Part shown: in pieces, positions 1 to 8,445 of the stretch | Layout of the letters: each line of letters starts with the position of its first letter | Numbering within the stretch: position 1 is the first letter of the stretch | DNA from: Treponema socranskii subsp. socranskii VPI DR56BR1116 = ATCC 35536 | GTDB lineage: Bacteria; Spirochaetota; Spirochaetia; Treponematales; Treponemataceae | Reading direction: 5' to 3' | Length of the DNA: 64,000 nucleotides | Assembly (NCBI RefSeq): GCF_000468115.1 | Contig: NZ_AVQI01000028.1 | Location: forward strand, 1-64,000 | Notes under the pieces: model-generated | What the model was told of the DNA's origin: nothing | The model's database searches: none | The model's input: the letters and a program-made list of their open reading frames with translations, nothing else | Position numbers and translations under genes: made by a program

Positions 1-1
1 T

Positions 2-274
2 TTTAAGAACGCGATCAAAGAGTGCATACAAAACGACATCCTGCAGGAGTATCTGTTGCGAAAGTCAAAGGATGTGATGAATATGTTAATTGCCGAATAC
101 GATTACGATGTAGACATCGCCGTACAGCGGGAAGAAGAGCGGGAAATCGCTCTGCAGGAAGGCTCATACCAAGCTAAGCTTGAAACGGCAAAAAACTTGC
201 TCGGCATGGGGCTATCGATTGAAAACATAGCGCAAGCTACCGGCCTCACCGAAGACGAAATCGAAAAACCGTAA
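2..274 (+). CDS. Rpn-family nuclease/transposase, C-terminal part (5' truncated by window edge)
   Basis: The frame is open to the left edge, so only the last 90 residues are present. The segment is a charged helical tail (NDILQEYLLRKSKDVMNML, then EYDYDVDIAVQREEEREIAL) ending in LGMGLSIENIAQATGLTEDEI, a small helix-turn-helix-like motif. This tail is typical of the Rpn / PD-(D/E)XK nuclease family transposases that are abundant in treponemes. The nuclease core lies outside the window. Proteins of this family stimulate RecA-independent recombination in enterobacteria; a role here is not shown. The gene converges on rsmE with a 24-base gap. A decayed relative lies at 60211-60387. Family assignment rests on the tail pattern only. 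Confidence 0.7.
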   Translation, partial: FKNAIKECIQNDILQEYLLRKSKDVMNMLIAEYDYDVDIAVQREEEREIALQEGSYQAKLETAKNLLGMGLSIENIAQATGLTEDEIEKP

Positions 275-298
275 CCGTACCCCTGCGCTATATTATCA

Positions 299-1099
299 TC
301 ACTTTGCGAATTCGGCGAGCACGGTTTGAAGGGCTGCGATGCCGTAGAGGGCAGCGGTTTCACATCGCAAAATATTTCCCGCAAAGTGAACGGACGTAAA
401 TCCCGCGTTTCGGAGCGCTGTCATTTCATCCGGGCTGATGCCGCCTTCACATCCGACGGCGATCGCCGCGCACGTAACGCCTGCGAAAACCGCGTCCGAA
501 AACGGCATGCAAAAATCATTCCGCTCCGAGAGGACGACGGCTGCCGACGTGTTTCGCGCTTTTTCGCTCATCCGTCTCCACACTTCACATACTCCTCGAA
601 CATCAGCGGTTTCGGCGACTGAGGTTTCCACGGGAGAGCCGCTCTGCTCGCGAGCTTCTTTGATGATCCGCGCAAAGCGTTCGGCTTTTCCTGCCAGAGA
701 AGCGATGCTGCCCTTTTGCGAATACTCGCCTGCGACGGGAACTATCGTTTTCACTCCGCACTCGCAAGCCTGTCGGACAATGAGTTCCATCTTTTGCGGC
801 TTCGCGATAAATTGAAAAAGCGTATATTCGACGGCACGGCGATCCTTATCGATATCGGCGGCTCCGACCCCGCGCACGACTGAGGCCACTCCCAATCCGC
901 ACTTTTGCAATACGGCAATGCCCCGAACGTCATCGATGCGTGCGACGGTCATGGAAAAAAGAAATCCGCCCGGAACCCGCACGGCGAGCATATCGCCCGG
1001 CTTTGCGCGGAGGACACGGCACAGGTGCGTAAAACTTTTCCCCGAAACGGCTATCAGTCCCTTTTCGTCCGGAGCAGCATCGGAGAGAAATTGCCGCAC
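299..1099 (-). CDS. rsmE: 16S rRNA m3U1498 methyltransferase RsmE
   Basis: RsmE transfers a methyl group from SAM to N3 of U1498 in 16S rRNA of the assembled 30S subunit. The 266-residue length is normal for the family. The N-terminal PUA-like domain (about residues 1-75, starting MRQFL and holding the HLCRVLRAKPGD stretch) is followed by a SPOUT fold with the trefoil-knot signatures AVGCEGGISPDE (near 216-227) and GNILRCETAALYGIAAL (near 241-257). The gene starts 3 bases after the stop codon of the carboxyl-terminal protease gene, so the two should be cotranscribed from the promoter at 2589-2617. One difference from textbook RsmE is that the second knot motif reads GNILRCETA where LR.ETA is usual, which keeps the key residues. 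Confidence 0.93.
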   Translation of the reverse strand: MRQFLSDAAPDEKGLIAVSGKSFTHLCRVLRAKPGDMLAVRVPGGFLFSMTVARIDDVRGIAVLQKCGLGVASVVRGVGAADIDKDRRAVEYTLFQFIAKPQKMELIVRQACECGVKTIVPVAGEYSQKGSIASLAGKAERFARIIKEAREQSGSPVETSVAETADVRGVCEVWRRMSEKARNTSAAVVLSERNDFCMPFSDAVFAGVTCAAIAVGCEGGISPDEMTALRNAGFTSVHFAGNILRCETAALYGIAALQTVLAEFAK

Positions 1100-1102
1100 G
1101 CT

Positions 1103-2581
1103 TTAGACTCCCGCTTTCTTTTTCGCTTCGACTTCATCTTGCAGCTCTTTGAGCGTCTTTGCCGAACGCACGAGCTTTTGAAAATCGCTCGATTTTAAAA
1201 TCTCGATCGCAGCGTTCAGCTGAATGTCGTAATCCGAATCGTAGAGCATTGCGGGCTTTAAGCGGTTTACGCGGACACGGATAAGACGGCGAAGCAAAGC
1301 CGCATTCAGCGGATATTTTTTTTGCAAAACGAGCGCGTAAGATGCGATGTCGCGTTCGGTCATACCTCTGTGAGAATCGACGTAGGATGCGATCGCATTC
1401 GATTTAATAAGTTCCGCGTAGGCTTTTTCTTCGGCATCATTCAGTTCGGGATAGAGCACTTCTCTGTCGGGGGGAATGCCGACTTTATCGATATTCGTAT
1501 CGCTCGGCGTATAGTAGCGTGCCATCGTAATTTTAAAACCGTCGGAAGCGCTGAGCGGAATCACTTGCTGAACCGAACCCTTGCCGTAAGTACGCTGACC
1601 GACGAGGTATGCGAGGTGATTGTCTTTGAGCGCCCCCGCCAAAATCTCCGATGCGGACGCCGAACCGCGATTTATGAGCACGACAATCGGAAGACCTGCC
1701 GAAACCGTCGTCTTTTTGGCGTTCGCGGTAAAGACCTTGTTTTCAAATGCGAGGCGGCTCTTTGTCGAAACGAGCGTTCCCGAATCAATGAATTTATCCG
1801 CGACGTCTGCGACGCTCGTGATAAGTCCTCCGGGATTGTCGCGCAGATCGATTATTAAATCTTTATAGTTCGCCTTTGCAAACGAATCGAGCGCTTCCTG
1901 CACACGCTTGGGCGTATCGGGCGTAAATTCGATTATGCGGAGATAGCCCGCAGCGCCTATCATGCCGTACTTTACCGTCGGCACTTCGATGAGCGCTCGG
2001 ACGAGCGTTACGTCGAATCTGATGTCTTTGCCTCGCAAAATCGAAACGATAACCGGCGTGCCCGCTTTGCCGCGCAAATGATTGAGCACTTCTTCCATCG
2101 TCATAGGAGCCGTAGCTTCCCCGTCGATCGCCGTAATATAATCACCCGACAGGATACCGGCCTTAGCACCGGGCGTATCTTCGATCGGAGAAGCGACTTC
2201 AACGTAGGCCGGTTTTTCGGAAGACGATTCGACGGGCTTACTGATGGAAAGGCCGACGCCGCCGAAATTGCCGGCCGTCGTATCGGAGAGCGGGCGCATC
2301 GTGTTTTGGTCGAGGTACTGCGTATACGGATCTTTCAACGAGTCGAGCATACCTTTGAGCGCTCCTTCGTAGAGCACTTTTGAATCGATTTCATCGACGT
2401 AATTCTGCTGCACAAAATCGAATACGGCAGAGATTTTTTTCATGTATTGGAAATTGGAAACGGATTCGCCGCCGACAGGCGATTCGGCAAAACACTGAGA
2501 TGCCGCAGCGGAGACGATAAACGCGCATATAACGGATGCTGTAAAACGAATTGCTTTATTGTGTATTTTAAAGATAACCAT
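1103..2581 (-). CDS. Carboxyl-terminal processing protease (peptidase S41)
   Basis: This is a periplasmic serine protease of the Prc/CtpA type, which trims C-termini of envelope proteins. From the ATG at 2581 it has 492 residues: a signal peptide (about 1-32, hydrophobic FTASVICAFIVSAAAS, ending QCFA), a PDZ domain (about 100-190, FGGVGLSI and PGAKAGILSGDYI), and the S41 core. The catalytic dyad is visible as Ser309 in NRGSASASEI and Lys334 in TYGKGSVQ, with the same 25-residue spacing as in plant D1 protease. Longer upstream starts exist, but the -10 element TACAAT at 2589-2594 covers the ATG at 2590. That leaves the ATG at 2581 as the first one downstream of the promoter and implies an mRNA with almost no leader. 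rsmE follows in the same operon. Confidence 0.9.
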   Translation of the reverse strand: MVIFKIHNKAIRFTASVICAFIVSAAASQCFAESPVGGESVSNFQYMKKISAVFDFVQQNYVDEIDSKVLYEGALKGMLDSLKDPYTQYLDQNTMRPLSDTTAGNFGGVGLSISKPVESSSEKPAYVEVASPIEDTPGAKAGILSGDYITAIDGEATAPMTMEEVLNHLRGKAGTPVIVSILRGKDIRFDVTLVRALIEVPTVKYGMIGAAGYLRIIEFTPDTPKRVQEALDSFAKANYKDLIIDLRDNPGGLITSVADVADKFIDSGTLVSTKSRLAFENKVFTANAKKTTVSAGLPIVVLINRGSASASEILAGALKDNHLAYLVGQRTYGKGSVQQVIPLSASDGFKITMARYYTPSDTNIDKVGIPPDREVLYPELNDAEEKAYAELIKSNAIASYVDSHRGMTERDIASYALVLQKKYPLNAALLRRLIRVRVNRLKPAMLYDSDYDIQLNAAIEILKSSDFQKLVRSAKTLKELQDEVEAKKKAGV

Positions 2582-2588
2582 AGGTATC

Positions 2589-2617
2589 ATTGTATGACGG
2601 GAAGCTGAAAATTGCAA
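2589..2617 (-). promoter_or_regulatory. Sigma-70 promoter of the S41 protease-rsmE operon, leaderless type
   Basis: On the minus strand, -35 TTGCAA (2612-2617), a 17-base spacer and -10 TACAAT (2589-2594) are followed after 7 bases by the ATG at 2581. Transcription would start at or next to the start codon, and no Shine-Dalgarno sequence is present. Confidence 0.65.
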
Positions 2618-2681
2618 CACGCAAAGCGGCACACACGGCAGCACCGCGAGCCGCCATGCGAGTGCGCTGCCTGCGCCTGCA

Positions 2682-4367
2682 TTATGCGTGCAGATTTTCC
2701 TTTGCGAACGTGCGCGCGTCGACCGGATGACTGAACAGATAGCCTTGAAATTTATCGGGTCCGAAGGGCAAAAGCTTTTCCACGTTGCCGTACGATTCGA
2801 TACCTTCCATGCACACCGTCATACCGAGCGCGTGCGCCATGCCGACGACGAATTCGATTATCTTTAAATCTTTCATATCGCCGGTGAGTGCTTTTTGGAT
2901 AAACGTATAATCGAGCTTGAGCGTATTTGCGTGGATATCCTGCAGATAGCGCAGGTTCGAAAATCCCGTACCGAAATCGTCGATATCGATTTTAAGGCCG
3001 AGCGCCAAAAGCTCTGCGAGTACCGATTGAATTTCTTCATCGTCGATGTTGCCGCTTTCCGTTATTTCGAGCACGATATTTTTCGGATTGACCTTCGTAC
3101 GCTCGAGTGCGATCTGCACTTCACTGACGAGGTTCGACTGCAAAATCTGCACAAAGGAAATATTGACGCTCACATAGAGATCGGGAAACAGCGTATTCCA
3201 CGCGGCACACTGTGCAAACGCTTTTATGAGTATCCACCGTCCAACCGGCACGATGAGTCCGCTTCGTTCAAGGATGGAAATAAGCTCTCCCGCGCCGACC
3301 GTACCGAAGCGTTCGTTTTTCCAGCGCAAAAGCGATTCGGCGCCGATGACGATTTTCGACAAGCTGCCGCCTTTGCGTTTCTGCACCGTCTTTGCATTTA
3401 CGATCGGCTGAAACAGAAGCGTAAATCCTTCAAACTTATTTTTTATGGAATCGCGCACCGCACTTTCGATTTCGAGCGTACGAAGATAGTTTGCATATTC
3501 GCGGGCATTGAACAGCTCGAGCGTATCTTTGCCGCTGTTTTTGGCGGATTCTACGGTAAACAAAAGTTTAGCAAGCATCTCCCTAAGCGTGCTTGTATCG
3601 TTGATAAAAGCGATACCGCCGACGGAAATGGTAAACATGCGCTTGTAACCCGACGCGTATTCGGCTTCCCGTATGCTTTGCTTTATGCCGCTGTAGCTGC
3701 GGCGTATTTCATCCGCACTTTCACCGCTGAAATTTATCAAAAGAAATTTTCTGCCGGAAAGCAGATACACTTTCGTGCCGTTTATGCATTGCCGTTTACA
3801 CGCATCCGCGACGATGGACAATATTTCGTTTCCGGCTTCAAAACCGACGTGTTCGTTTATCGAAATAAAATTGTCGATTTCGATCTGCATGGCAAAACCG
3901 CTCAGCGTTCCCGTATCCATGCGCGCCGTATCGAAATCGAACTGAGCGTCCCGTTCCGAACCGAGGTTATCGTCTTCAAAAAAAGGATGCTTTTCGGCGG
4001 AACCGACGGAACCGGCAACGATATCACCCAAAGGAACGGGCAAGTGCAACATTCTGATTTCGGCAGGAACATATTCGCCGTATTTGTTGCGAATATGATA
4101 CGTCGCTTTTATTTTCGACTTTTTATTTGCAATGATCGATTCGATATCGGCACTGCAGCGGACGCGTTCGTCTTCATGCACAAAGGTGATGATTTTCCGC
4201 ACCGCTCCCGAAAATTGCACGCCGGGGAAATCGAAATGAGCCAAAGCTCGCTCCGATACAAAAAACGTATCTGTTGCGATATCGTATACAAACGCAAACG
4301 ACTCGGTACAGTTTTCGAGAAGCGAGATAATATTTTTTACAATGCTTAAACCGATTTTATTTTGCAC
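2682..4367 (-). CDS. EAL-domain c-di-GMP phosphodiesterase with PAS and degenerate GGDEF domains
   Basis: Predicted cytoplasmic enzyme that hydrolyses cyclic di-GMP; no membrane segment is seen. Order: a PAS-like sensor (roughly residues 10-125, with FAFVYDIATDTFF and YGEYVPAEIRML), a GGDEF-fold domain whose active-site loop reads SGRKF instead of GGDEF and so should not make c-di-GMP, and a C-terminal EAL domain. The EAL domain retains the metal and catalytic positions: GAESLLRW (ESL variant of EAL), SVNIS, LEITESG, DDFGTG, LKLDYTF, CMEGIES and FQGYLFSHPV. The GTG at 4367 is chosen because a good promoter (4390-4418) ends just upstream and a GGAACGGGA ribosome site precedes it. Longer in-frame starts would lie upstream of that promoter. 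Length from this start is 561 residues. Confidence 0.85.
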   Translation of the reverse strand: MQNKIGLSIVKNIISLLENCTESFAFVYDIATDTFFVSERALAHFDFPGVQFSGAVRKIITFVHEDERVRCSADIESIIANKKSKIKATYHIRNKYGEYVPAEIRMLHLPVPLGDIVAGSVGSAEKHPFFEDDNLGSERDAQFDFDTARMDTGTLSGFAMQIEIDNFISINEHVGFEAGNEILSIVADACKRQCINGTKVYLLSGRKFLLINFSGESADEIRRSYSGIKQSIREAEYASGYKRMFTISVGGIAFINDTSTLREMLAKLLFTVESAKNSGKDTLELFNAREYANYLRTLEIESAVRDSIKNKFEGFTLLFQPIVNAKTVQKRKGGSLSKIVIGAESLLRWKNERFGTVGAGELISILERSGLIVPVGRWILIKAFAQCAAWNTLFPDLYVSVNISFVQILQSNLVSEVQIALERTKVNPKNIVLEITESGNIDDEEIQSVLAELLALGLKIDIDDFGTGFSNLRYLQDIHANTLKLDYTFIQKALTGDMKDLKIIEFVVGMAHALGMTVCMEGIESYGNVEKLLPFGPDKFQGYLFSHPVDARTFAKENLHA

Positions 4368-4389
4368 ATTTCCCGTTCCGGTACGATAC

Positions 4390-4418
4390 AGTATACAATA
4401 ATCAATACGATATTGCAA
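4390..4418 (-). promoter_or_regulatory. Sigma-70 promoter of the EAL gene
   Basis: Minus strand: -35 TTGCAA (4413-4418), 17-base spacer, -10 TATACT (4390-4395). It leaves a short leader of about 16 bases with a GGAACGGGA ribosome site before GTG 4367. Confidence 0.6.
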
Positions 4419-4501
4419 TAATTTTTTCGACGTTATCGCAGACATGTGATATTTTCGCACGTGTGATTTTTCGACACGGACGAAACAAGCCGAATATATC
4501 C

Positions 4502-4529
4502 TTGCTTTTCCGACAAGATGCTTTATAAT
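4502..4529 (+). promoter_or_regulatory. Sigma-70 promoter of the methyltransferase gene, leaderless type
   Basis: -35 TTGCTT (4502-4507), 16-base spacer, consensus -10 TATAAT (4524-4529), then only GAACGT before the ATG at 4536. The in-frame ATG at 4518 lies between the -35 and -10 elements and cannot be on the transcript. Confidence 0.7.
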
Positions 4530-4535
4530 GAACGT

Positions 4536-5267
4536 ATGACTTTTATACAAAATGTAACCGAATATTACGACGAATTGTATCCCGTCACAGAAGAACAAAA
4601 AAAATTTTACAGCCGTATACAAGAATCCTATCCGACACCGGCGCGATTTTTGCAGATAGGATGCGGAACCGGTGCGCTCGAACACGTGCTTGTCAAAAGC
4701 GGCGCAGACATAACGGGCATTGAAGTTTCAAAAGAGCTCATAGAAATAGCGGCGCTGCGCCGAAGGACGCAGCTCATGCCGATACGTTTTTTTCAGCTTT
4801 CGACGCTCGACATGACACGCTTTCTCGGAAAAAATTTCTATAACGTCATCTCCTGCCTGAACAGCCGCATCGTCTTCGTTAGAGATAAAACGCTTGTACG
4901 CAAATTCTTTTTCGACTGCAAAGCGCTGCTCACGGAAGGCGGAACGCTCATCCTCCATCTGTATAATTTTCCTCGCGCGCTGCAAAGCGGCAAGACGGAA
5001 CTCCGTACGCGCAGCAGCATCCGGGTTAAACTGTCGTCGACGCTTACGACAGGAAACGACGGTGCGTTTTTTATGAGCCAAACGCTCGAAACGGGTACGG
5101 GCAAAGTTCTCACCGTCATGAAAAACGAAGCGTTCTATCCGCTCGCAAAAGACGAAATCGCTTCATTCGCAAAAGAAGCGGGCTTTACCGATTTTTCGTT
5201 TTACGGCTCATACGCGATGGAAGCATTTACCGAACAAAGCGAATATCTCGTCTGCGCCCTACGATAA
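4536..5267 (+). CDS. Class I SAM-dependent methyltransferase
   Basis: A soluble 243-residue protein with a Rossmann-type methyltransferase fold. Motif I reads FLQIGCGTGALEHVL (about residues 34-48), followed by the acidic strand-2 end ITGIEVS and the strand-4 region FYNVISCLNSRI. Substrate is unknown; the small size and lack of extra domains fit a small-molecule or ubiquinone/biotin-type methyltransferase rather than an RNA enzyme, but this is a guess. It stands alone, divergent from the EAL gene and convergent with ricT. The start is fixed by a consensus promoter whose -10 ends 6 bases upstream, predicting a leaderless message. Confidence 0.8.
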   Translation: MTFIQNVTEYYDELYPVTEEQKKFYSRIQESYPTPARFLQIGCGTGALEHVLVKSGADITGIEVSKELIEIAALRRRTQLMPIRFFQLSTLDMTRFLGKNFYNVISCLNSRIVFVRDKTLVRKFFFDCKALLTEGGTLILHLYNFPRALQSGKTELRTRSSIRVKLSSTLTTGNDGAFFMSQTLETGTGKVLTVMKNEAFYPLAKDEIASFAKEAGFTDFSFYGSYAMEAFTEQSEYLVCALR

Positions 5268-5322
5268 AAATGCGGCATTCGATTTAAAATTTTGCAACGC
5301 CCGCGATCGGCACTACGGCACG

Positions 5323-6249
5323 TCAGCCGATACGCCAGCGGTTGCCCGAATCTTTGGCAAAGCGCTTGGCGTTCACTTCGAGCAGGCGGCCGTCTTCTCC
5401 GAGCATTTTTATCGTAGACGTGATCGGATTTACTTCGGTGATTTTAAAATTCGTTCCGTCGTAAAAAAGGCGAATACCTTCCGACGGCAAATTTTTCCGC
5501 GCGTCGTTGTACCAATCGAATTCATACGAAAGACAGCATAAAAGCCTGCCGCACTGCCCCGAAATCTTCATCGAATTGAGCGAAAGATTTTGATCCTTTG
5601 CCATGCGGATCGACACCGGCTTGATCTTATCCGAAACGGCGTGACAGCAATACGGACGGCCGCAGACGCCGAGACCTCCGGTGATGCGCGCTTCGTCGCG
5701 CACGCCTATTTGCCGCAGTTCGATGCGCATTTTAAATACGGACACCAAATCTTTGACGAGTTCACGAAAGTCGACGCGGTTGTCGGAGCTGAAAAAAAAC
5801 AACGCCTTTTGCTCGGCGACTAGAAAATGCACTTGAATCAATTTCATGTCGAGACGATGATAGGCGACTTTTTCTTTAAAAATTTTTACAGCATCGCTTT
5901 CTTTTACTTTCAGTTCTTCCGCACGCTTTGCGTCTTCTTTCGATACGACGCGGTCTATGTCGACGATATCGCTCTGCCGCACGCCGCGCGGCTTTTTCGT
6001 TTCGCCGAGCACGACTGCAATATCGCGCCCGTACCGCGTCGGGACGATGACGCGTATGCCCGCTTCGATGCCCTGCACGCCGCCGGCCGTCGCGTAAATG
6101 CTTTCGCGCGAGTATTCGAGTTTTAAATGATACAGCGGTTTATCGGGCGTAAAATCCGCCTCTCCCTGATCGCTTTCGTCCACAGCATCTTCAAGCGCTT
6201 CAAGATTTTCGCTCTCATCATCTATATCGTTTTCAAAAATATCGCTCAT
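5323..6249 (-). CDS. ricT: PSP1-domain protein, RicT (YaaT) homologue
   Basis: Cytoplasmic protein of the PSP1 family. In Bacillus, RicT (YaaT) works with RicA and RicF in an iron-sulfur complex that assists RNase Y-dependent mRNA processing and affects biofilm formation and sporulation. The protein has 308 residues: an acidic N-terminal extension (about 1-40, rich in D and E) and then the PSP1 core. The conserved cysteine clusters GGLGVCGRPYCCHAV and GQCGRLLCCLSYEF, which in RicT bind 4Fe-4S, are both present. A strong ribosome site (GGGAGAGG) precedes ATG 6249. It lies 111 bases downstream of the YaaR gene in the same direction, a link also seen in Firmicutes where yaaR and yaaT are neighbours. 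Confidence 0.88.
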   Translation of the reverse strand: MSDIFENDIDDESENLEALEDAVDESDQGEADFTPDKPLYHLKLEYSRESIYATAGGVQGIEAGIRVIVPTRYGRDIAVVLGETKKPRGVRQSDIVDIDRVVSKEDAKRAEELKVKESDAVKIFKEKVAYHRLDMKLIQVHFLVAEQKALFFFSSDNRVDFRELVKDLVSVFKMRIELRQIGVRDEARITGGLGVCGRPYCCHAVSDKIKPVSIRMAKDQNLSLNSMKISGQCGRLLCCLSYEFDWYNDARKNLPSEGIRLFYDGTNFKITEVNPITSTIKMLGEDGRLLEVNAKRFAKDSGNRWRIG

Positions 6250-6360
6250 CGTCGCCTCTCCCGCGCGTTTGCGCGTTTTTCGGTTTTAACAATCGGAACC
6301 CCGAAAAAAAATTACAATTCTCAGAAGGTTTTTTCGGATTTATTAATTTTTATTTTAACA

Positions 6361-6894
6361 TCAAGAAGCAAGCACGTCTACGAGCAAACCGCGGATCTCT
6401 TCGACGCGTTTCAAAAGCAAAAATTTATCGGCTTGATTTGCAAGGATTTCCGCCGCAAGATTGTTGAGCTTTTCGTCGATAATCCGCACTTGCACGAATA
6501 TCCGCTCTTTATTTGTCCGCCGATTGCGCCGCCCCGAGAGTTCCTCAATCTCGAAGCTGTACTTTACGACGTACTTCATAAACTGGCTCACCGCACGCCG
6601 ATATTCGGCAAAGGCATCTTCCGTCATCGAATCGATGAGCTTGTCGCCGGCAGTCGTTACGCGGTCTTTCAAAAAAACGACGGCGTCTTCAACGGACATC
6701 CCCGCGATTTCGCTCGGAAGTCCCGCCGACGCAAGTTCGTTTGCTTCTTCGTTTTTTTTCAGCATCGCGGAAAAAATTCCCGCGCTCTGCTGTGCACCCG
6801 CTTTTTTTTTCTTTGCTTCCTTTGCCGCTTCTCCCGCAGCCGAAGACACCGCAGTAAAATAAAGCGCCTGTCCCAGCGGATCGACCGTGTTCAT
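6361..6894 (-). CDS. YaaR-family (DUF327) protein
   Basis: A 177-residue soluble helical protein of the DUF327/YaaR family, whose function is unknown. After a lysine/alanine-rich N-terminal stretch (AAKEAKKKKAGAQ) comes the conserved domain, with EYRRAVSQFMKYVVKYSFEIEE and later IIDEKLNNLAAEILANQADK, the region that typifies the family. A longer in-frame extension upstream exists but would run through bactofilin. The ATG at 6894 overlaps the bactofilin stop codon in an ATGA junction, which indicates translational coupling. Neighbours (bactofilin, M23 peptidase, RicT) suggest a cell-envelope or morphology setting. Confidence 0.82.
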   Translation of the reverse strand: MNTVDPLGQALYFTAVSSAAGEAAKEAKKKKAGAQQSAGIFSAMLKKNEEANELASAGLPSEIAGMSVEDAVVFLKDRVTTAGDKLIDSMTEDAFAEYRRAVSQFMKYVVKYSFEIEELSGRRNRRTNKERIFVQVRIIDEKLNNLAAEILANQADKFLLLKRVEEIRGLLVDVLAS

Positions 6895-7304
6895 GCAAAC
6901 GCCGCCTTCGTGCGGATAGCTTTCGCTTCGAGGTAGCGCTCCGATGCTGCGAGGTATTTCGCTTCGTCTTCGATGGAAATGCAGTGTCCGTGAAAGATTA
7001 CCTTTTCTTCGATCCGGACTTTTTGCGAAATGATATCGCCGATAACGGCAGCCGATGAAAGCAGCGTTACGCTTTCTTTTGCAATGATGTCGCCGAGCAC
7101 GATACCGCCGACGATCGCGGACTTCGCCGTAAGATTGCCGCACAGCCGCGCCCGCTCGCCGATCTGCACGTTGCCGTCGGTGTCGAGATCGCCGCGTACG
7201 TCGCCGTCCAAACGGACGGAGCCGTTTATCCGAAGATCACCGGAAACGGTCGAACCTTCACCGATAACCGTGTTGATCGAAAAGTCGTCGGAGCGCAGCG
7301 CCAT
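6891..7304 (-). CDS. Bactofilin (polymer-forming cytoskeletal protein)
   Basis: A 137-residue bactofilin. The central right-handed beta-helix is visible as short repeats of the form (V/L)xGDLxxxGxVxLDGxVxGDL: VSGDLRINGSVRLDGDVRG, then DGNVQIGERARLCGNL and AIVGGIVLGDIIAKESV. It forms nucleotide-free filaments at the inner membrane and recruits peptidoglycan enzymes. The C-terminal tail (about 110-137) is basic and helical. It starts 3 bases after the M23 peptidase stop codon. Pairing of a bactofilin with an M23 endopeptidase is known from Hyphomonas/Rhodomicrobium (LmdC) and Helicobacter (CcmA with Csd enzymes), where the pair controls cell curvature; the same role is inferred here. Confidence 0.9.
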   Translation of the reverse strand: MALRSDDFSINTVIGEGSTVSGDLRINGSVRLDGDVRGDLDTDGNVQIGERARLCGNLTAKSAIVGGIVLGDIIAKESVTLLSSAAVIGDIISQKVRIEEKVIFHGHCISIEDEAKYLAASERYLEAKAIRTKAAFA

Positions 7305-7307
7305 AAG

Positions 7308-8330
7308 TCAATTCGAAAGCTTTACGTTGATGTACTTTGCAGGGTCTACGACATCCGAACCGATATGCACTTCGTAATGCAAGTGCGGCCCCGTCGTAAC
7401 GCCGGTGTTGCCGACATAGCCGATGACATCGCGCTGAGAGATGAACTGTCCCTTTGTCACGCGCGAAGACATCAAGTGCGCATAGCGCGTGTAGATGCCG
7501 TGTTTATGTTTGATAATAATGTAATTGCCGTAGCTTGCGTCGTAGCCGACCGTAACGACTTGCCCGCTCGCCGTCGCAATAACCGGATCACCTGAGCGGT
7601 ACGTCGAAAAATCGATTCCCTTGTGAATATACCACTGTCCCGTAATCGGGTGCACGTTCGGACCGAAGGCCATGGAAATATGCGCATTGACGTTTTTCAG
7701 CGGCCAAACGCTCGGAATCTCCGTAAAGAGCGTATTTTGATTTTCAAGCATTTTACCGATCTGTTCGACGGGCTGCACCGCATTTTCAAGGTAGGATGCA
7801 AGCTGCTTGACGTCTTCCGTTTCGCGCATCGAACCCGCCACCGTTTCCTGCGTACCGAAAAGCGAAGAGAGGTCGCTGTTCGAAACCGACGCACGAGCGA
7901 CGTTTGCACTGTCCGTAATGCCGAGCAGGGCAAGCGACTGCGACAGCGACGTTTGAAAGCGCTTTGCCGCCTGCATGAGATTCATGTTTTCGTCGCGAAG
8001 TTCGTCGAGACTCGCCTGCGTCAAACGATTCTGCGACGAAAGGCGCGATATCTCGGCACTTGAACCGATCGCCCTGCGATCAAAGTAGAAAAAAGATGCT
8101 ACGATACCGAAGACAAGCACGACGCCGAGACCGAGAGCAAAAACATTTGTTTGGAAATTAACAACTTTACTCTGCGAATGCGGAACGATCATTATCGTCA
8201 GCTTGCCGTCGAGGATTTTAAATATCCGCTGCGCGCCGTTTTTTATACAATTTAAAAAAGAAAAAAATGCGCTGCTCGTTTTTGAGGCGACCTTTTTTTC
8301 CAACTTTTTATATTTTTGCGTCCGAGCCAC
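7308..8330 (-). CDS. M23-family peptidoglycan endopeptidase, membrane anchored
   Basis: A 340-residue protein with a basic N-terminus, one transmembrane segment (about residues 62-83, FALGLGVVLVFGIVASFFYF), a periplasmic coiled coil (about 90-135) and a C-terminal LytM/M23 domain. The zinc site is intact: HKGIDFS (H and D ligands), YAHLMS and HLHYEVH. This matches DD-endopeptidases that cut peptide cross-links, and the membrane-anchored layout is that of LmdC-type partners of bactofilin. The start is GTG 8330, preceded by AGGAGCGAGG and, further up, by the promoter at 8390-8419. First gene of a run with bactofilin, YaaR and probably ricT. Confidence 0.9.
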   Translation of the reverse strand: MARTQKYKKLEKKVASKTSSAFFSFLNCIKNGAQRIFKILDGKLTIMIVPHSQSKVVNFQTNVFALGLGVVLVFGIVASFFYFDRRAIGSSAEISRLSSQNRLTQASLDELRDENMNLMQAAKRFQTSLSQSLALLGITDSANVARASVSNSDLSSLFGTQETVAGSMRETEDVKQLASYLENAVQPVEQIGKMLENQNTLFTEIPSVWPLKNVNAHISMAFGPNVHPITGQWYIHKGIDFSTYRSGDPVIATASGQVVTVGYDASYGNYIIIKHKHGIYTRYAHLMSSRVTKGQFISQRDVIGYVGNTGVTTGPHLHYEVHIGSDVVDPAKYINVKLSN

Positions 8331-8389
8331 AACCTCGCTCCTGTTCCACCCAAAATAGACCCGATACTGCCGCCGAGCCTCAACGTGTT

Positions 8390-8419
8390 ATTGTAGCATA
8401 TTAGCCGCCTTCGTGTCAA
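8390..8419 (-). promoter_or_regulatory. Promoter of the M23-bactofilin-yaaR operon
   Basis: Minus strand: consensus -35 TTGACA (8414-8419), 18-base spacer and -10 TACAAT (8390-8395). It leaves a leader of about 55 bases with a ribosome site before GTG 8330. Confidence 0.6.
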
Positions 8420-8445
8420 ATGGTAAAAATCTCCAATCACGGAAA

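Noticed and set aside
2895-4349. Long open frame (484 codons) opposite the EAL gene
   Set aside because: Its translation is rich in R, F, H and D in the way of antisense shadows; the opposite strand has clear domain motifs.
6276-6295. CGCGC-GTTT-GCGCG hairpin followed by T on the plus strand as a terminator
   Set aside because: No plus-strand gene ends here; it lies just upstream of the ricT ribosome site and may be chance.
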